Below, piece after piece: positions 16,143 through 25,280 of a DNA stretch of 64,000 bases. The stretch spans positions 109,515 to 173,514 of the forward strand of contig NZ_NHON01000004.1 of NCBI RefSeq assembly GCF_002195995.1. Direction: 5' to 3'. Every line of letters begins with the position of its first letter. The first letter of the stretch is position 1. A program made the translations under genes and the position numbers. Below the pieces are notes generated by a model. It saw only the letters and a list, made by a program, of their open reading frames with translations, made no database searches and was not told the DNA's origin. The stretch comes from Inquilinus limosus (GTDB lineage Bacteria; Pseudomonadota; Alphaproteobacteria; DSM-16000; Inquilinaceae).

Positions 16143-17812
16143 GGCAGCCGGCGCGCGGGCTGGCTTTGCGGTGCGGCGGACGGCTGGTTGTCGTTCGCCG
16201 CGACCCGGCAGGCGATGGCGCCGCCGCCCGCAACCGTCAGCTGCGGATACAGCGCCAGCAGCCGGCGCAGCACGCCGTTGGTCCAGCCGAAGCCGTCCTG
16301 GTTCGGATACTCCCCGCCGCTGGCGGCTTCGGTGCCGGCGACATCGTATTTCTCGGTCAGCTTGCCGGTCTGCGCGTAGATTCCGGCGACCCGCTCGGCC
16401 CAGCGGCGGGCGACGGTCTCCGCCAGGCGGTCATGGCCGGTGCGGGCCAGGCCGCGGATGGCGATCCATTCCAGCGGCGCCCAGCCATTCGGCGCGTCCC
16501 ATTGCTGGCCCGACGCGATCTCGGTGGTCAGCAGCCCGCCGGGGGCGAGCAGCCGGCGTTCCAGGGTGTCGGCGACGCGGGCGGCCTGGTCCGGATCGGC
16601 CAGGTCGAAGAACAGCGGATAGGCCGTCGCCAGGGTGACCGTGCCGGTCAGCCGCCCTTCGCGCCACAGATAGTCGGTGAACACTCCGGCCTCGGGGTCC
16701 CACAGCAGGCGCCGCACCGCCTCGGCGCGCTGCCGGGCCAGGGTCTCCAGCTCCGCCGCGCGATCCGGCCGGCCGGCGGCCGCATAGGCCTTGGCCAGCA
16801 CGGTCTCCAGCTCGGCCATCAGGCTGTTCAGGTCCGGCGGCACCACCGCCGTCACCCGGATCGTGCCGAGGGTCCTGCCGTCGGCTAGCCAGCGCGAGGA
16901 AAAGTCCCAGCCGCTTTCGGCCGCGGCCCGCAGGTCGCGATAGACCTCGCCCGGCGGTCGGTCGGTCGACCGCGCGGTCTCGACATCCTCGCGATAGGAT
17001 TCGTCGCGCGGCTGGTCGCTGTCGTCCCAATAGCGGTTCAGCAGCGTGCCGTCCGGCAGCCGGACCAGCCGGCGATAGGCCTGGCCGGGCTTCAGGAAGT
17101 CGGCGCCGTCCATCCAGAAGGCGTATTCCCGGGCCAGGGTCGGCAGGGCGTCGGCATAGACTTTCGTCGGGTCGTCGCTGCTTTCGGCCGCCAGCTCGAC
17201 CATGGTGGCGAAGAACGGCGCCTGCGACCGGCTGAGATAGTAGCTGCGGTTGCCGTTCGGGATGTGGCCGTAGCGGTCGATCAGGCTGGCGAAATTGGCC
17301 AGCACGTCGCGCGCCAAGTCCTGCCGGCCGCTCTGGATCAGGCCCAGCATGATGAAATAGGAATCCCAGTAATAGACCTCGCCGAAGCGCCCGCCCGGGA
17401 CGACATAGGGGTTGGGCAGCGGCAGCAGGGTGGAGCGCGGATCGGGCCGGTCCGGCCGCCGCGTCAGCACGTCCCACAGCGCGTCGATATGGCTGCAGAC
17501 ATCCTGGCCCGGCACCGAGTGATAGCCGGTCTTTTCCGGCGCTGGCGGCGTGAAGTGGCGCCGCACGAAGGCGGCCAGGTCGAAGCCGGGCTTGCCTTTC
17601 TCCTCGGCGTAGCGGCGCAGGATCTCGGCCGGGTCCGCCTTCGGCTCGGCATCGACGAAGGTCTTGCCGTCCGGGAAGACCCGCTGCATCTGCACGTCCT
17701 GGAACAGCTCGCCATAGACCGCCGCGGGCGGCTGTTGCTGGGCCAGGCCGGGCAAGGCGAGGAGGCACAGGGCGAGCAGCAGCGGGACGGCGCGGGCCTG
17801 GAACAGCCGCAT
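16139..17812 (-). CDS. treA: Periplasmic alpha,alpha-trehalase (GH37)
   Basis: A 557-residue protein with a signal peptide (residues 1-24, ending PGLAQ). Both trehalase signatures are present: PGGRFGEVYYWDSY at about 139-152 and QWDAPNGWAP near residue 440, plus GFGWTNGV near 515. The tail beyond residue 530 is a Pro/Gln-rich extension. It hydrolyses trehalose to two glucose in the periplasm. It is the last of four minus-strand genes (ABC protein, PF10091 hydrolase, GH15 glucoamylase, treA), spaced 80 bp from the GH15 gene. Context suggests a glucan or trehalose utilisation cluster. Confidence 0.95.
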   Translation of the reverse strand: MRLFQARAVPLLLALCLLALPGLAQQQPPAAVYGELFQDVQMQRVFPDGKTFVDAEPKADPAEILRRYAEEKGKPGFDLAAFVRRHFTPPAPEKTGYHSVPGQDVCSHIDALWDVLTRRPDRPDPRSTLLPLPNPYVVPGGRFGEVYYWDSYFIMLGLIQSGRQDLARDVLANFASLIDRYGHIPNGNRSYYLSRSQAPFFATMVELAAESSDDPTKVYADALPTLAREYAFWMDGADFLKPGQAYRRLVRLPDGTLLNRYWDDSDQPRDESYREDVETARSTDRPPGEVYRDLRAAAESGWDFSSRWLADGRTLGTIRVTAVVPPDLNSLMAELETVLAKAYAAAGRPDRAAELETLARQRAEAVRRLLWDPEAGVFTDYLWREGRLTGTVTLATAYPLFFDLADPDQAARVADTLERRLLAPGGLLTTEIASGQQWDAPNGWAPLEWIAIRGLARTGHDRLAETVARRWAERVAGIYAQTGKLTEKYDVAGTEAASGGEYPNQDGFGWTNGVLRRLLALYPQLTVAGGGAIACRVAANDNQPSAAPQSQPARRLP

Positions 17813-17892
17813 GGGAAAACTCTCCGGCCTGAGGGGCGGGAGACAGGGAATTTAGGTCCCGCGGCGCCGGCGGCCAGACGGCCGGCTCTGTA

Positions 17893-19314
17893 TCAGGCCG
17901 GCGCAATCTCCCGCTGAGCCTGGACTGCGGTGATGAAGCCGGCATAGCTCCAGCCGAGATGCCTGGCCGAGGTCTGGGCGCCGGTCTCGCGGTCGAACTG
18001 CTCCGACAGCGCGCCATCGGCCGGGGTGAAGGCCTGGACCGTGGCCAGGAAGGCGTCGCCACGGTCGTGGAAGGCGGCGGCCATCCGGCGGCTGTCGAGG
18101 CCGTCGGGCTCGGTGCCCAGCGCGCGGGCGGCGAAGCCGCGATTGTCGTCGGTCAGCGCGAATGCCGCGCCGCCCGCCAGCGCCGCGGCCAGGCGGTAAT
18201 GGAACTCCGCCGCCGCCAACGTCGCGATGTACCAGGCGCCGCCGCCGAAATAGCGGTCCTCGCGATAGCGGCCCAGCGCCGGGGCGGCGCGGCCGGCATT
18301 GATCGGGTAAAGGCCGGCGAACAGGTCCTCCAGCGCCGCCAGCGTCGCCTGGGCGCGCGGATCCAGCACGCTGTGCGGGCCGGAGGGGAGTCTGGCATGG
18401 AGCACGCCGAGGATCACCGCGATGTCGAGGTCGCGGCCCGGCGCGCCGGACCCGGCCGGCAGGAGGCTGGCATAGGCCCGGGCGTCGGGCCGCCAATGCC
18501 CGTCCGCCGCGGCGGCGAGGGCGGCTGCAGCCTCCCGGCACCGGCCGGCGGCCGCGGCATTGCCCTGGGCCTCCAGCCATTCTGCGCCCCGGCGCAGCGC
18601 GGCGCATTGCACGACGCCGGTGTAGTAGTCGTGGCCGAGGCTGTCTTCCCAGATCTCGAAGCTGGGCTCGGCGTGATGCGCCAGCACGAAGTCCAGGTCG
18701 ATGCGCAGCAGCGCGGCCGCCTCGTCCCGCACGCCCGGCGCCAGCACGCCATCCTCCAGGCACCGCAGCAGGGTCAGGGCCTGCAGTGCCGACCCGTCAT
18801 GCTGCGGCCGCGACCAGTTCAGCGTATCCAGCGTCCCGTCCGGGTTGACCCGCACCTCGCCCCAGATGCGGTCGCCGGCGACGCCGCGCAGATCGGCTTC
18901 GGACCGGACATGCTGCACGAAAGCCGGATCGACGCCCCGCCTCGGGTCGCCCCGGGCCAGCACCGCGGCGCCGGTCAGGTCGCGCAGCCCGAGGCTGAAG
19001 CGAATGTAGTCGGCGATGGCGCCGGCATCCGCGGCCGGCCGGGTGCCATCCGCCACCAGGATGCGCAGCGCATCCATCACCAGTGCCGAATCCCGGAACC
19101 AGTGGAAGAAATAATCCGGATCGGGGTCGTAGGCGCCCATCACCGAGGACGCCACCACCGATCCCGGCCGCGGCACGATGCGCTGGCGGAAGGGCGGCCG
19201 CTCCTTCACCAGATGGGTGGCGGAGACGCCGAGCGTCAGGTTGCGGGCGGCGACCGCGTATTGCCGGTCGATCCAGTCGCCCAATGAAGCCATATCCCCG
19301 CCATCTGATGTCAT
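17893..19314 (-). CDS. Glucoamylase-type glycoside hydrolase (GH15)
   Basis: The 473-residue product aligns with GH15 catalytic domains. It shows YFFHWFRDSALVMDAL at about 68-83, the general-acid segment SFEIWEDSLGHDYYTG (E223 expected catalytic), GRYREDRYFGGGAWYI, and the C-terminal LSEQFDRETG (E438 expected general base) with TSARHLGWSYAGF. It releases glucose from alpha-glucan chain ends. There is no signal peptide and no starch-binding domain, so it is probably cytosolic. The ATG at 19314 was chosen; an ATG at 19293 is possible, and neither has a strong ribosome-binding site. An upstream palindromic repeat (19344-19425) separates it from the PF10091 gene. Confidence 0.9.
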   Translation of the reverse strand: MTSDGGDMASLGDWIDRQYAVAARNLTLGVSATHLVKERPPFRQRIVPRPGSVVASSVMGAYDPDPDYFFHWFRDSALVMDALRILVADGTRPAADAGAIADYIRFSLGLRDLTGAAVLARGDPRRGVDPAFVQHVRSEADLRGVAGDRIWGEVRVNPDGTLDTLNWSRPQHDGSALQALTLLRCLEDGVLAPGVRDEAAALLRIDLDFVLAHHAEPSFEIWEDSLGHDYYTGVVQCAALRRGAEWLEAQGNAAAAGRCREAAAALAAAADGHWRPDARAYASLLPAGSGAPGRDLDIAVILGVLHARLPSGPHSVLDPRAQATLAALEDLFAGLYPINAGRAAPALGRYREDRYFGGGAWYIATLAAAEFHYRLAAALAGGAAFALTDDNRGFAARALGTEPDGLDSRRMAAAFHDRGDAFLATVQAFTPADGALSEQFDRETGAQTSARHLGWSYAGFITAVQAQREIAPA

Positions 19315-19343
19315 CGGCAGTCGTCCATTCCGACTTCTAAAGC

Positions 19344-19425
19344 CGTCATCGCGAGGAGCGAAGCGACTTGGCGATCCAGCGGCTCGATGCTGGATGGCCA
19401 CGCCCCTTCGGGGCTCGCCATGACG
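19344..19425. repeat. REP-like dispersed palindromic element
   Basis: The 82-bp element begins CGTCAT and ends ATGACG. It contains GCGAGGAGCGAAGCGAC and two internal stem-loops (GATCCAGC/GCTGGATG and the GCCCC/GGGGC pair). The motif GAGGAGCGAAGCGAC is widespread in intergenic repeats of Alphaproteobacteria. It lies in the 143-bp space between the two glycosidase genes. Confidence 0.7.
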
Positions 19426-19457
19426 ATAATGAGCGTAGAGTGTGGTCCCGGGTCCGG

Positions 19458-20750
19458 CTAGCGCTGGCCCAGATGCGGGCTCTGGAAGCCGAGGGTGCGC
19501 AGGCCGCGCTGCACGTCCGGGTCGCTCATGAACAGCTTCCACAAGAGGCCGGTGCGGTGGTTCTCGATCATCACCACGATCGGGCCCTGGTCGATCGCCA
19601 GATGAGTGTCGGCCACCCAGTCCGCCTGCTCAGAGAAGGCGTCGACGAAGCCGAACTTGTCCCAGATCCGGTCGCCCAGCGTTTCGTAGAAGTGCCGCAG
19701 CGCCCGCATCGACTGCTCGGGGGTGTAGGGCATGGCCGACAACGCCGCGGTCGGGCTGATGACGCCGAGGTCGTTGTCCGGCGCATGCGCCGAATAGCCG
19801 CCCGGCGTGTCGCTGGCGGTCAGGCCCCAGCAATCCGGCCCGTAGCCCTTGAAGCCGTTCGGGTTGCGGATGCAGTGCTCGTAATTGATCAGCGTGTGCC
19901 GGCGGTTCTGCTCCCAGTAGTCGGCGTACTGGTCCTTCAGGCCGCGCGGGTCGAGGCCGAGGAACGAGTAGTGGCTGAAGAACAGCGGCCCGCCATAGGG
20001 CATGCCCAGCGGCAGCTCGATGTCGTAGTAGCGGCGCTGGCTGAGGAACCACCGGCCGACGGCGTAGCCACGGTGATAGACCTCGGCGTCGATGGCGTAG
20101 CGCGGCGAGGCGGCGGCCATGACGTAGGTGATCAGGCACTCGTTCCAGCCGCGGATCTCGTGGCCCAGGCCCCAGCCATTGTTGGCGCCCCAGTGCCAGA
20201 ACAGCACGTTCAGCCCGCCGCGCGTGTACCAGCTCCACTCGGTCTCGTTCCACAGCCAGGCGATGTGATTGCGCAGCTCGGTCTCGCTGGCGGCGTCGCG
20301 GTCGAAATAGCGCCGGGCGGTCAGCAGCCCCTGGAACAGGAAGGCGGTCTCGACCAGGTCGCCGCCATCATCCTTGCGGCTGAAGGAGACGGTGGCGCCG
20401 GTGCGGCCGTCGAGGAAATGCGGGAACACGCCGTGATGCGAGGTCGTGTGCTCGAGATGGCGCACGATCGTCATCAGCCGCTCGACCGCCGCGGCGCGCT
20501 CGATCCAGCCGCGCTCGGCGGCGACGATGATAGCCATGATGCCGAAGCCGGAGCCGCCGGTGGTCACCCAGTCGTTCGGCGCCTTGCCCGCCCGGTCGGT
20601 GCGGTCCGGGATCATGCCGCTGACCGGGTGCGCCGCCTCCCAGAAGAAGCGGAAGGTCTGGCGCTGCACGAGGTCGAGCAGGGCGTCGTCCGACAGCGCC
20701 GCGGCGCCCTTCTTCGAGGCGCGGCGGGCGGGTGCCGATCGCTTGGTCAT
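19458..20750 (-). CDS. Glycoamylase-like glycoside hydrolase (PF10091; GH144-related)
   Basis: A 430-residue protein of the PF10091/COG5368 family. Recognisable blocks are LVQRQTFRFFWEAAHPVSGM near the N-terminus, TTGGSGFGIMAIIVAAERGW, ETAFLFQGLLTARRYFD, GANNGWGLGHEIRGWNECL, DPRGLKDQYADYWEQN and GLTASDTPGGYSAHAP. Characterised relatives (GH144) are endo-beta-1,2-glucanases, and the domain is also found in cyclic beta-1,2-glucan synthases. No signal peptide is evident, unlike many relatives. Its ATG overlaps the stop of the ABC protein gene by 4 bp (ATGA), so the two are translationally coupled. Confidence 0.85.
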   Translation of the reverse strand: MTKRSAPARRASKKGAAALSDDALLDLVQRQTFRFFWEAAHPVSGMIPDRTDRAGKAPNDWVTTGGSGFGIMAIIVAAERGWIERAAAVERLMTIVRHLEHTTSHHGVFPHFLDGRTGATVSFSRKDDGGDLVETAFLFQGLLTARRYFDRDAASETELRNHIAWLWNETEWSWYTRGGLNVLFWHWGANNGWGLGHEIRGWNECLITYVMAAASPRYAIDAEVYHRGYAVGRWFLSQRRYYDIELPLGMPYGGPLFFSHYSFLGLDPRGLKDQYADYWEQNRRHTLINYEHCIRNPNGFKGYGPDCWGLTASDTPGGYSAHAPDNDLGVISPTAALSAMPYTPEQSMRALRHFYETLGDRIWDKFGFVDAFSEQADWVADTHLAIDQGPIVVMIENHRTGLLWKLFMSDPDVQRGLRTLGFQSPHLGQR

Positions 20751-22600
20751 TCCATCGGGTCTCGGTGGTGGAGCAGGGGGGCGAAGCCGGCGGAGGAGGG
20801 GATGGCCCGCCGCGGCGGCCGGCCGATCGGGATCCGGCGCTCGCCCGTGACTTCGTCGGTCAGGTGCAGCCGCAGGACCCGGGTGTAGAAGCCGTTCTTG
20901 ACCTCGCGCCGGGCGATGGTGATCACCGCCGTCCCCGGCAGCTCATGCTCGAAGATCGACATCGCGGTCTTCCGCCGCTCCTCGTCCAGCGCGTCGACCA
21001 TCTCGTCGATGAACACCCATTGCGGCTTGTGCAGCAGCAGCCGGGCGAAGGTCATCGTCTGCAGCTCGTCGCTGGTCAGCTCCTTGTCCCAGTTCTTCAC
21101 CTGGTCGAGCGAGATCTCGTGATGCCCCATCTCGGTGCGGCGCAGCGCGGCGCAGATCTCGTCATCGGTGAAGCTGGACGCATTCATCGGATAGGTCAGG
21201 GCGTCGCGCAGCGGGCCGGGTGGCAAATAGGGCCGCTGCGGCAGGAACATGGTGCTGGCCTGCGGCGGCATCACGATGCGGCCGGTGCCCCAGGGCCACA
21301 GCCCGGCGAAGGCGCGGAACAGCGTGCTCTTGCCGCCGCCGGTACGGCCGACGATCAGCACGCGCTCACCCGGCTTGATCTCGACCTGCTCATCGTCCAG
21401 AACCGCCAGGCCGCCGGCCGACAGCACGCCCAGCTTCTCGAAGCCGAGCGCCTCGCCGCTGCCCTCGGCGATCTCGATCTTGCGCGGCTCGCCGTTCAGG
21501 TTCTCCAGCGTCACCAGCGTCTCGCGGAAGCTCATCACCCGCAGCAGCGTCGCCCGCCAGTCGGCCAGGTTGCTGAAATTGTCGACGAACCAGCGCAGCG
21601 CCTGCTGCACCTGGACGAAGGCGCCGACCGCCACCATCAGCTCGCCGAAGGTCAGGTCGCCACCGAAATAGCCGGGCGAGGCGACCAGGATCGGGGCAAC
21701 GATGGTGAACCAGCCATAGCCGGCGGTGATCCAGGTCAGGTTGGTGACGGCGCGGACATAGCGCAGCATCACCGCGACGATGCGGTCCAGATCGGTGTCC
21801 AGGCGCCGCCGCTCATCCGCCTCGCCGCTGTCGAGGGTGATGCCGTCGACATGCTCGTTGACGCGGACCAGGGCGGCGCGCAGGTCGGCCTCGCGAGCAT
21901 AGCGCTCGGCGTTGATGTTGATCAGCGGCTTGCCGACGCGCCAGCTGATCCAGGAGGCCAGGGCGGCGTAGACCAGGGCGCACCAGACCATGTAGCCCGG
22001 GATCGACAGCGCCATGCCGTCGATCCTGAGCACGATGCCCTGGGACAGGATCCACAGCACCCCGATGAAGCTGATCAGCAGCAGGGTCGCCTGCAGCAGG
22101 CCGATGCCGAGATCGGTCGACAGCTCGGTCAGGTGCCGTGTGTCCTCATGGATGCGCTGGTCCGGATTCTCACCGATCTCGCCGGCACCGGCCAGGCGGA
22201 AGGCGCGCTTCGGCTTCAGCCATTCGGTGAACAGGTCGCGCGTCAGCCCGGCCCGCAGCCGCACCTTCAACGTCTGGTTCAGCCAGGCCTGGGCGACGTT
22301 GAGGGTCAGCAGCACGCCGGCGATGAAGACGAAGACGATCAGCTGATGGAAGAAGCCACCCAGGCTCTTCTGCGCCAGGGCGTCGTAGAAGGGCTGGTTC
22401 CAGGCGTTCAGCCGGATCTGCGCCGCCGCGGTCAGGCCAATGACGACGACGACGCCGGCGATGAGAACGAGGATCCGCTTCCAATCCGGTGATGCTTTCA
22501 GCGTCCGGAACAGGGTCAGGAGCTGAGAAGGAAGACTCTGGCTGACGATCGAGTGCTCTTGACCAGCAGCCGTGTTCGACGCCTCGGGCGCCTGTGCCAT
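20747..22600 (-). CDS. SbmA/BacA-YddA-like ABC protein (fused permease and ATPase)
   Basis: The 617-residue protein has six or so membrane segments in residues 42-305 (ABC_membrane_2 type, with LNAWNQPFYDALAQK typical of SbmA/BacA/YddA). An ATPase domain follows from about 390. Walker A is GRTGGGKST (418-426) and Walker B is WVFIDE (528-533). The signature motif is LTSDE (508-512) instead of LSGGQ, and the usual H-loop His is replaced in TIARREVKNG. This degeneration seems shared by an alphaproteobacterial subgroup, so the mechanism may be atypical. The start at 22600 was chosen from homology; the upstream extension is not protein-like. It forms a coupled pair with the PF10091 hydrolase, suggesting transport of a glucan or peptide across the inner membrane. 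Confidence 0.88.
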   Translation of the reverse strand: MAQAPEASNTAAGQEHSIVSQSLPSQLLTLFRTLKASPDWKRILVLIAGVVVVIGLTAAAQIRLNAWNQPFYDALAQKSLGGFFHQLIVFVFIAGVLLTLNVAQAWLNQTLKVRLRAGLTRDLFTEWLKPKRAFRLAGAGEIGENPDQRIHEDTRHLTELSTDLGIGLLQATLLLISFIGVLWILSQGIVLRIDGMALSIPGYMVWCALVYAALASWISWRVGKPLININAERYAREADLRAALVRVNEHVDGITLDSGEADERRRLDTDLDRIVAVMLRYVRAVTNLTWITAGYGWFTIVAPILVASPGYFGGDLTFGELMVAVGAFVQVQQALRWFVDNFSNLADWRATLLRVMSFRETLVTLENLNGEPRKIEIAEGSGEALGFEKLGVLSAGGLAVLDDEQVEIKPGERVLIVGRTGGGKSTLFRAFAGLWPWGTGRIVMPPQASTMFLPQRPYLPPGPLRDALTYPMNASSFTDDEICAALRRTEMGHHEISLDQVKNWDKELTSDELQTMTFARLLLHKPQWVFIDEMVDALDEERRKTAMSIFEHELPGTAVITIARREVKNGFYTRVLRLHLTDEVTGERRIPIGRPPRRAIPSSAGFAPLLHHRDPME

Positions 22601-23210
22601 TGAACCTGTCCGATCCCTACCGCGTCTCGCGCTCCCATTCGGGATGCCTGCGCCGATCATACTCACACAGTCGAGATCGGTCGTGCACCGAATTGAAACC
22701 TCAGCTTTTGTGCGGGTTTCCGCGCCCATCACGCCACCCGCTCCGCTTGGGTGGCGGCGGCGGGGCGGAAGACTCGGCGGGAAAGGCGCCGGGAAACAGC
22801 CAAAAATCGTCCGGCATCGAGGCGTACCGCAGCGGCAGAAGAAATCCCTGTCCACCCCTTCACATCGACAATCATACCGCTCTTTATGATCCGCATTGTA
22901 GAAATAATATGACCGTTACACTGGGTGATGGATGATGAACTCCGAGTGAATTCAATAGAAGCGTAACACGGAGTCCGGGCCGATCCTCTACCAATATCGG
23001 ATGAAGCCGGCGAAACGAGGGCAGGGCCGCCATATTGTCGGATGTCGTGGGATTCGGGCCACAGCGACGGCCGCTCCGCGGCGTCAGGCGGCGGCACGGC
23101 CCGGGCGGGCTGCGGACTCGGAGAATAAAGGGCCGTTTCCATGCCGCGATCAAAGCATGGGCGGCGGATCCGGGCTGTGACTGCCGTAACAGCCCGGTAT
23201 GTCCGGGCGG
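22601..23210. other. 610-bp intergenic region without a recognised gene
   Basis: The stretch upstream of the ABC protein gene contains a locally AT-rich part (about 22860-22990) in which its promoter probably lies. Short open frames on both strands have shadow-like composition and no ribosome-binding sites. I see no terminator or known RNA motif. Confidence 0.4.
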
Positions 23211-24143
23211 TCAGAACGACACGCGGTCGCCGCCCTTGAGCTCCAGGATCGCGCGCGCCTCGTCGGGCGAGGCGATCTCAAGGCCGAGTCCCTCGATGAT
23301 CTGGCGGGCCAGGCGCACCTGCTGCGCGTTCGATTCCGCCAGCTTGCCCGGCCCGGCCCAGAGCGAATCCTCGAGCCCGACCCGGACATTGCCGCCCATC
23401 GCCGCCGCCATCGCCGCGATCGGCAGCTGGTTGCGCCCAGCCCCGAGCACGGACCATTCGTACTGGTCGCCGAACAGCCGGTCGGCGGTGCGTTTCATAT
23501 GCGCCACATCCTCCGGATGCGGGCCAATGCCGCCGAGGATGCCGAACACCGTCTGCACGAACAGCGGCGGCTTCACCAGTCCGCGCTCCAGGAAATGGTG
23601 CAGGTTGTAGAGATGCGCGGTGTCGTAGCATTCGAACTCGAAGCGGATGCCGTCGTCGCTGAGGGTCCGCAGCACGAACTCGATGTCCTTGAAGCTGTTG
23701 CGGAACACCAGGTCGCGCGAGGCCTCCAGCGCCTCCGGCTCCCAGGCATGCTTGAACTCCTTGAACCGGTTGAGCATCGGGAACAGGCCGAAATTCATCG
23801 ACCCCATGTTCAGCGATGCCACCTCCGGCTTGAAGGTCTGGGCCGGTAGGATGCGCTCCTCGACCCGCATCCAGGGGGCGCCGCCGGTGGTCAGGTTCAC
23901 CACGCAGTCGGAGCGCTGCTTGATCACCTTGAGGAAGGGCTCGAAGGCCTGCGGCGTCTGGTCGGGCTTGCCGGTCTCGGGGTCGCGGGCGTGCAGATGG
24001 ACGATGGCGGCCCCGGCCTCGGCCGCGCCGATCGCCGCCTCGGCGATCTCCTCGGCGGTCACCGGCAGGTGCGGGGACATCGACGGGGTGTGGATCGCCC
24101 CGGTGACGGCGCAGGTGATGACGATCTTGCGGTTCTTGGCCAT
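23211..24143 (-). CDS. BKACE-family beta-keto acid cleavage enzyme (DUF849)
   Basis: A 310-residue TIM-barrel enzyme of the BKACE family. It has the start KIVITCAVTGAIHTPSMSPH, the zinc-ligand block GAAIVHLHARDP, VNLTTGG, NMGSMNFG, FECYD, GILGGIGPHPED and the C-terminal GGNVRVGLEDSLW. BKACE enzymes condense a beta-keto acid with acetyl-CoA, giving acetoacetate and a new CoA thioester. The substrate depends on the subgroup: 3-keto-5-aminohexanoate, dehydrocarnitine and others. The dehydrogenase at 24160 ends 17 bp upstream and would supply the keto acid, which points towards carnitine or another 3-hydroxy acid. The ATG follows AGAGGACAG. Confidence 0.92.
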   Translation of the reverse strand: MAKNRKIVITCAVTGAIHTPSMSPHLPVTAEEIAEAAIGAAEAGAAIVHLHARDPETGKPDQTPQAFEPFLKVIKQRSDCVVNLTTGGAPWMRVEERILPAQTFKPEVASLNMGSMNFGLFPMLNRFKEFKHAWEPEALEASRDLVFRNSFKDIEFVLRTLSDDGIRFEFECYDTAHLYNLHHFLERGLVKPPLFVQTVFGILGGIGPHPEDVAHMKRTADRLFGDQYEWSVLGAGRNQLPIAAMAAAMGGNVRVGLEDSLWAGPGKLAESNAQQVRLARQIIEGLGLEIASPDEARAILELKGGDRVSF

Positions 24144-24159
24144 CGGGCTGTCCTCTGGT

Positions 24160-25104
24160 TCAGGATTCGGTCGGGGCGGCGGGCTGCGCCGCCTTGTGGG
24201 CCTTCAGCGCCGCCAGGCGCCGGTCGCGCCAGGCGCTGCGGGCGGCCAGCCGCTTCGCGTCCGGGGCCTCGCCCCAGCCGGCCAGCAGCCGCTCGACGGT
24301 CGCGGCGTCCCACACCTCGGGCCCGGCGGGGTCGGCGGCGAGGCGGCGGTAGAAGCCGGTGTAGCGGGCGCAGTAGTCGGGGATGCCGCCCGGCGCGTTC
24401 AGCTCGATCGTGGCGAAGGGGCCGAGGAAGGACCAGCGCAGGCCGAGCCCGTCCTGTATGGTCTTGTCCAGATCCTGAGGGCTGATCACGCCCTCGCCGA
24501 CCAGCCGGAAGGCCTCGGCCAGCAGGGCGCCCTGCAGCCGGTTCAGGACGAAGCCGTCGACCTCGCGGTGGATCGTCACCGGTTCCTGCCCCACGGCGCG
24601 GTAGACCGCCCGCGCCCGCTCGATCGTCTCCGGCGCGGTCCAGGGGGCGCCGCACAGCTCGACCACCGGCACCAGATGCGGCGGGTTGACCGGATGGGCC
24701 ACCAGGCAGCGCCCGCGCCCGGCCAGATCCTCGGTGAAGCGGGAGGCGACGATGGCGGAGGTGGAGGAGGCGAGGATCGCGTCGCGCGGCGCCAGCCGGT
24801 CCAGCTCGGCGAAGACCGCGCGCTTGATCGCCACATCCTCCGGCAGGTTCTCCTGCACCAGTTCGGCGCCGGTGACGGCCTCGGTCAGCGATCCGGCGGC
24901 GCGAACCCGTGCCGCGGCGCCGGCCGGGTCGTCGACGAGACCGTGGGTTGCGAGCTCCGCCAGCCCTTCGGCGATCAGCCCCGGCGCAGCCTCCAGCGCG
25001 GCGGCGCTGGCATCGGTCAGCCGCACCTGCCAGCCGGCGGCGGCGAAGACGATCGCCCAGGACCGGCCGATCAGCCCGGTGCCGATGATCGCGACGGTCG
25101 GCAT
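24160..25104 (-). CDS. 3-hydroxyacyl-CoA dehydrogenase-family protein (carnitine/gulonate dehydrogenase-like)
   Basis: A 314-residue NAD-dependent dehydrogenase. It has a Rossmann fold (VAIIGTGLIGRSWAIVFAAAG), the ENLPE and SSTSAI segments, HPVNPPHLVPVVE with the catalytic His, and the C-terminal domain EVDGFVLNRLQGALLAEA. The HPVNPPH context is that of the L-carnitine dehydrogenase, lambda-crystallin and L-gulonate dehydrogenase group rather than of true fatty-acid FadB. It is upstream of, and closely spaced with, the BKACE gene; in carnitine degradation these two steps follow each other. No thioesterase gene or transporter is adjacent. Confidence 0.88.
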   Translation of the reverse strand: MPTVAIIGTGLIGRSWAIVFAAAGWQVRLTDASAAALEAAPGLIAEGLAELATHGLVDDPAGAAARVRAAGSLTEAVTGAELVQENLPEDVAIKRAVFAELDRLAPRDAILASSTSAIVASRFTEDLAGRGRCLVAHPVNPPHLVPVVELCGAPWTAPETIERARAVYRAVGQEPVTIHREVDGFVLNRLQGALLAEAFRLVGEGVISPQDLDKTIQDGLGLRWSFLGPFATIELNAPGGIPDYCARYTGFYRRLAADPAGPEVWDAATVERLLAGWGEAPDAKRLAARSAWRDRRLAALKAHKAAQPAAPTES

Positions 25105-25280
25105 GCCCTTCCTCCCGGAGTCTCTTTAGAACAACGGTCCGACAAAGCGGGGCGCGGGTCCAGACCGCGATCGGCAACCCAGGGCGGCTTGGTGGCCATG
25201 GCGGGCCGGGCTAGGGTTGCGAATGCGCGCCGCGACGAAGCGCGGCCGGGCGAATAACGAGCGAGAAGAAGGAGACCACC

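Noticed and set aside
22729..23142. A 137-codon minus-strand frame in the 610-bp gap
   Set aside because: It has no ribosome-binding site, no family resemblance, and Ser/Arg/Pro-biased composition across a base-composition change.
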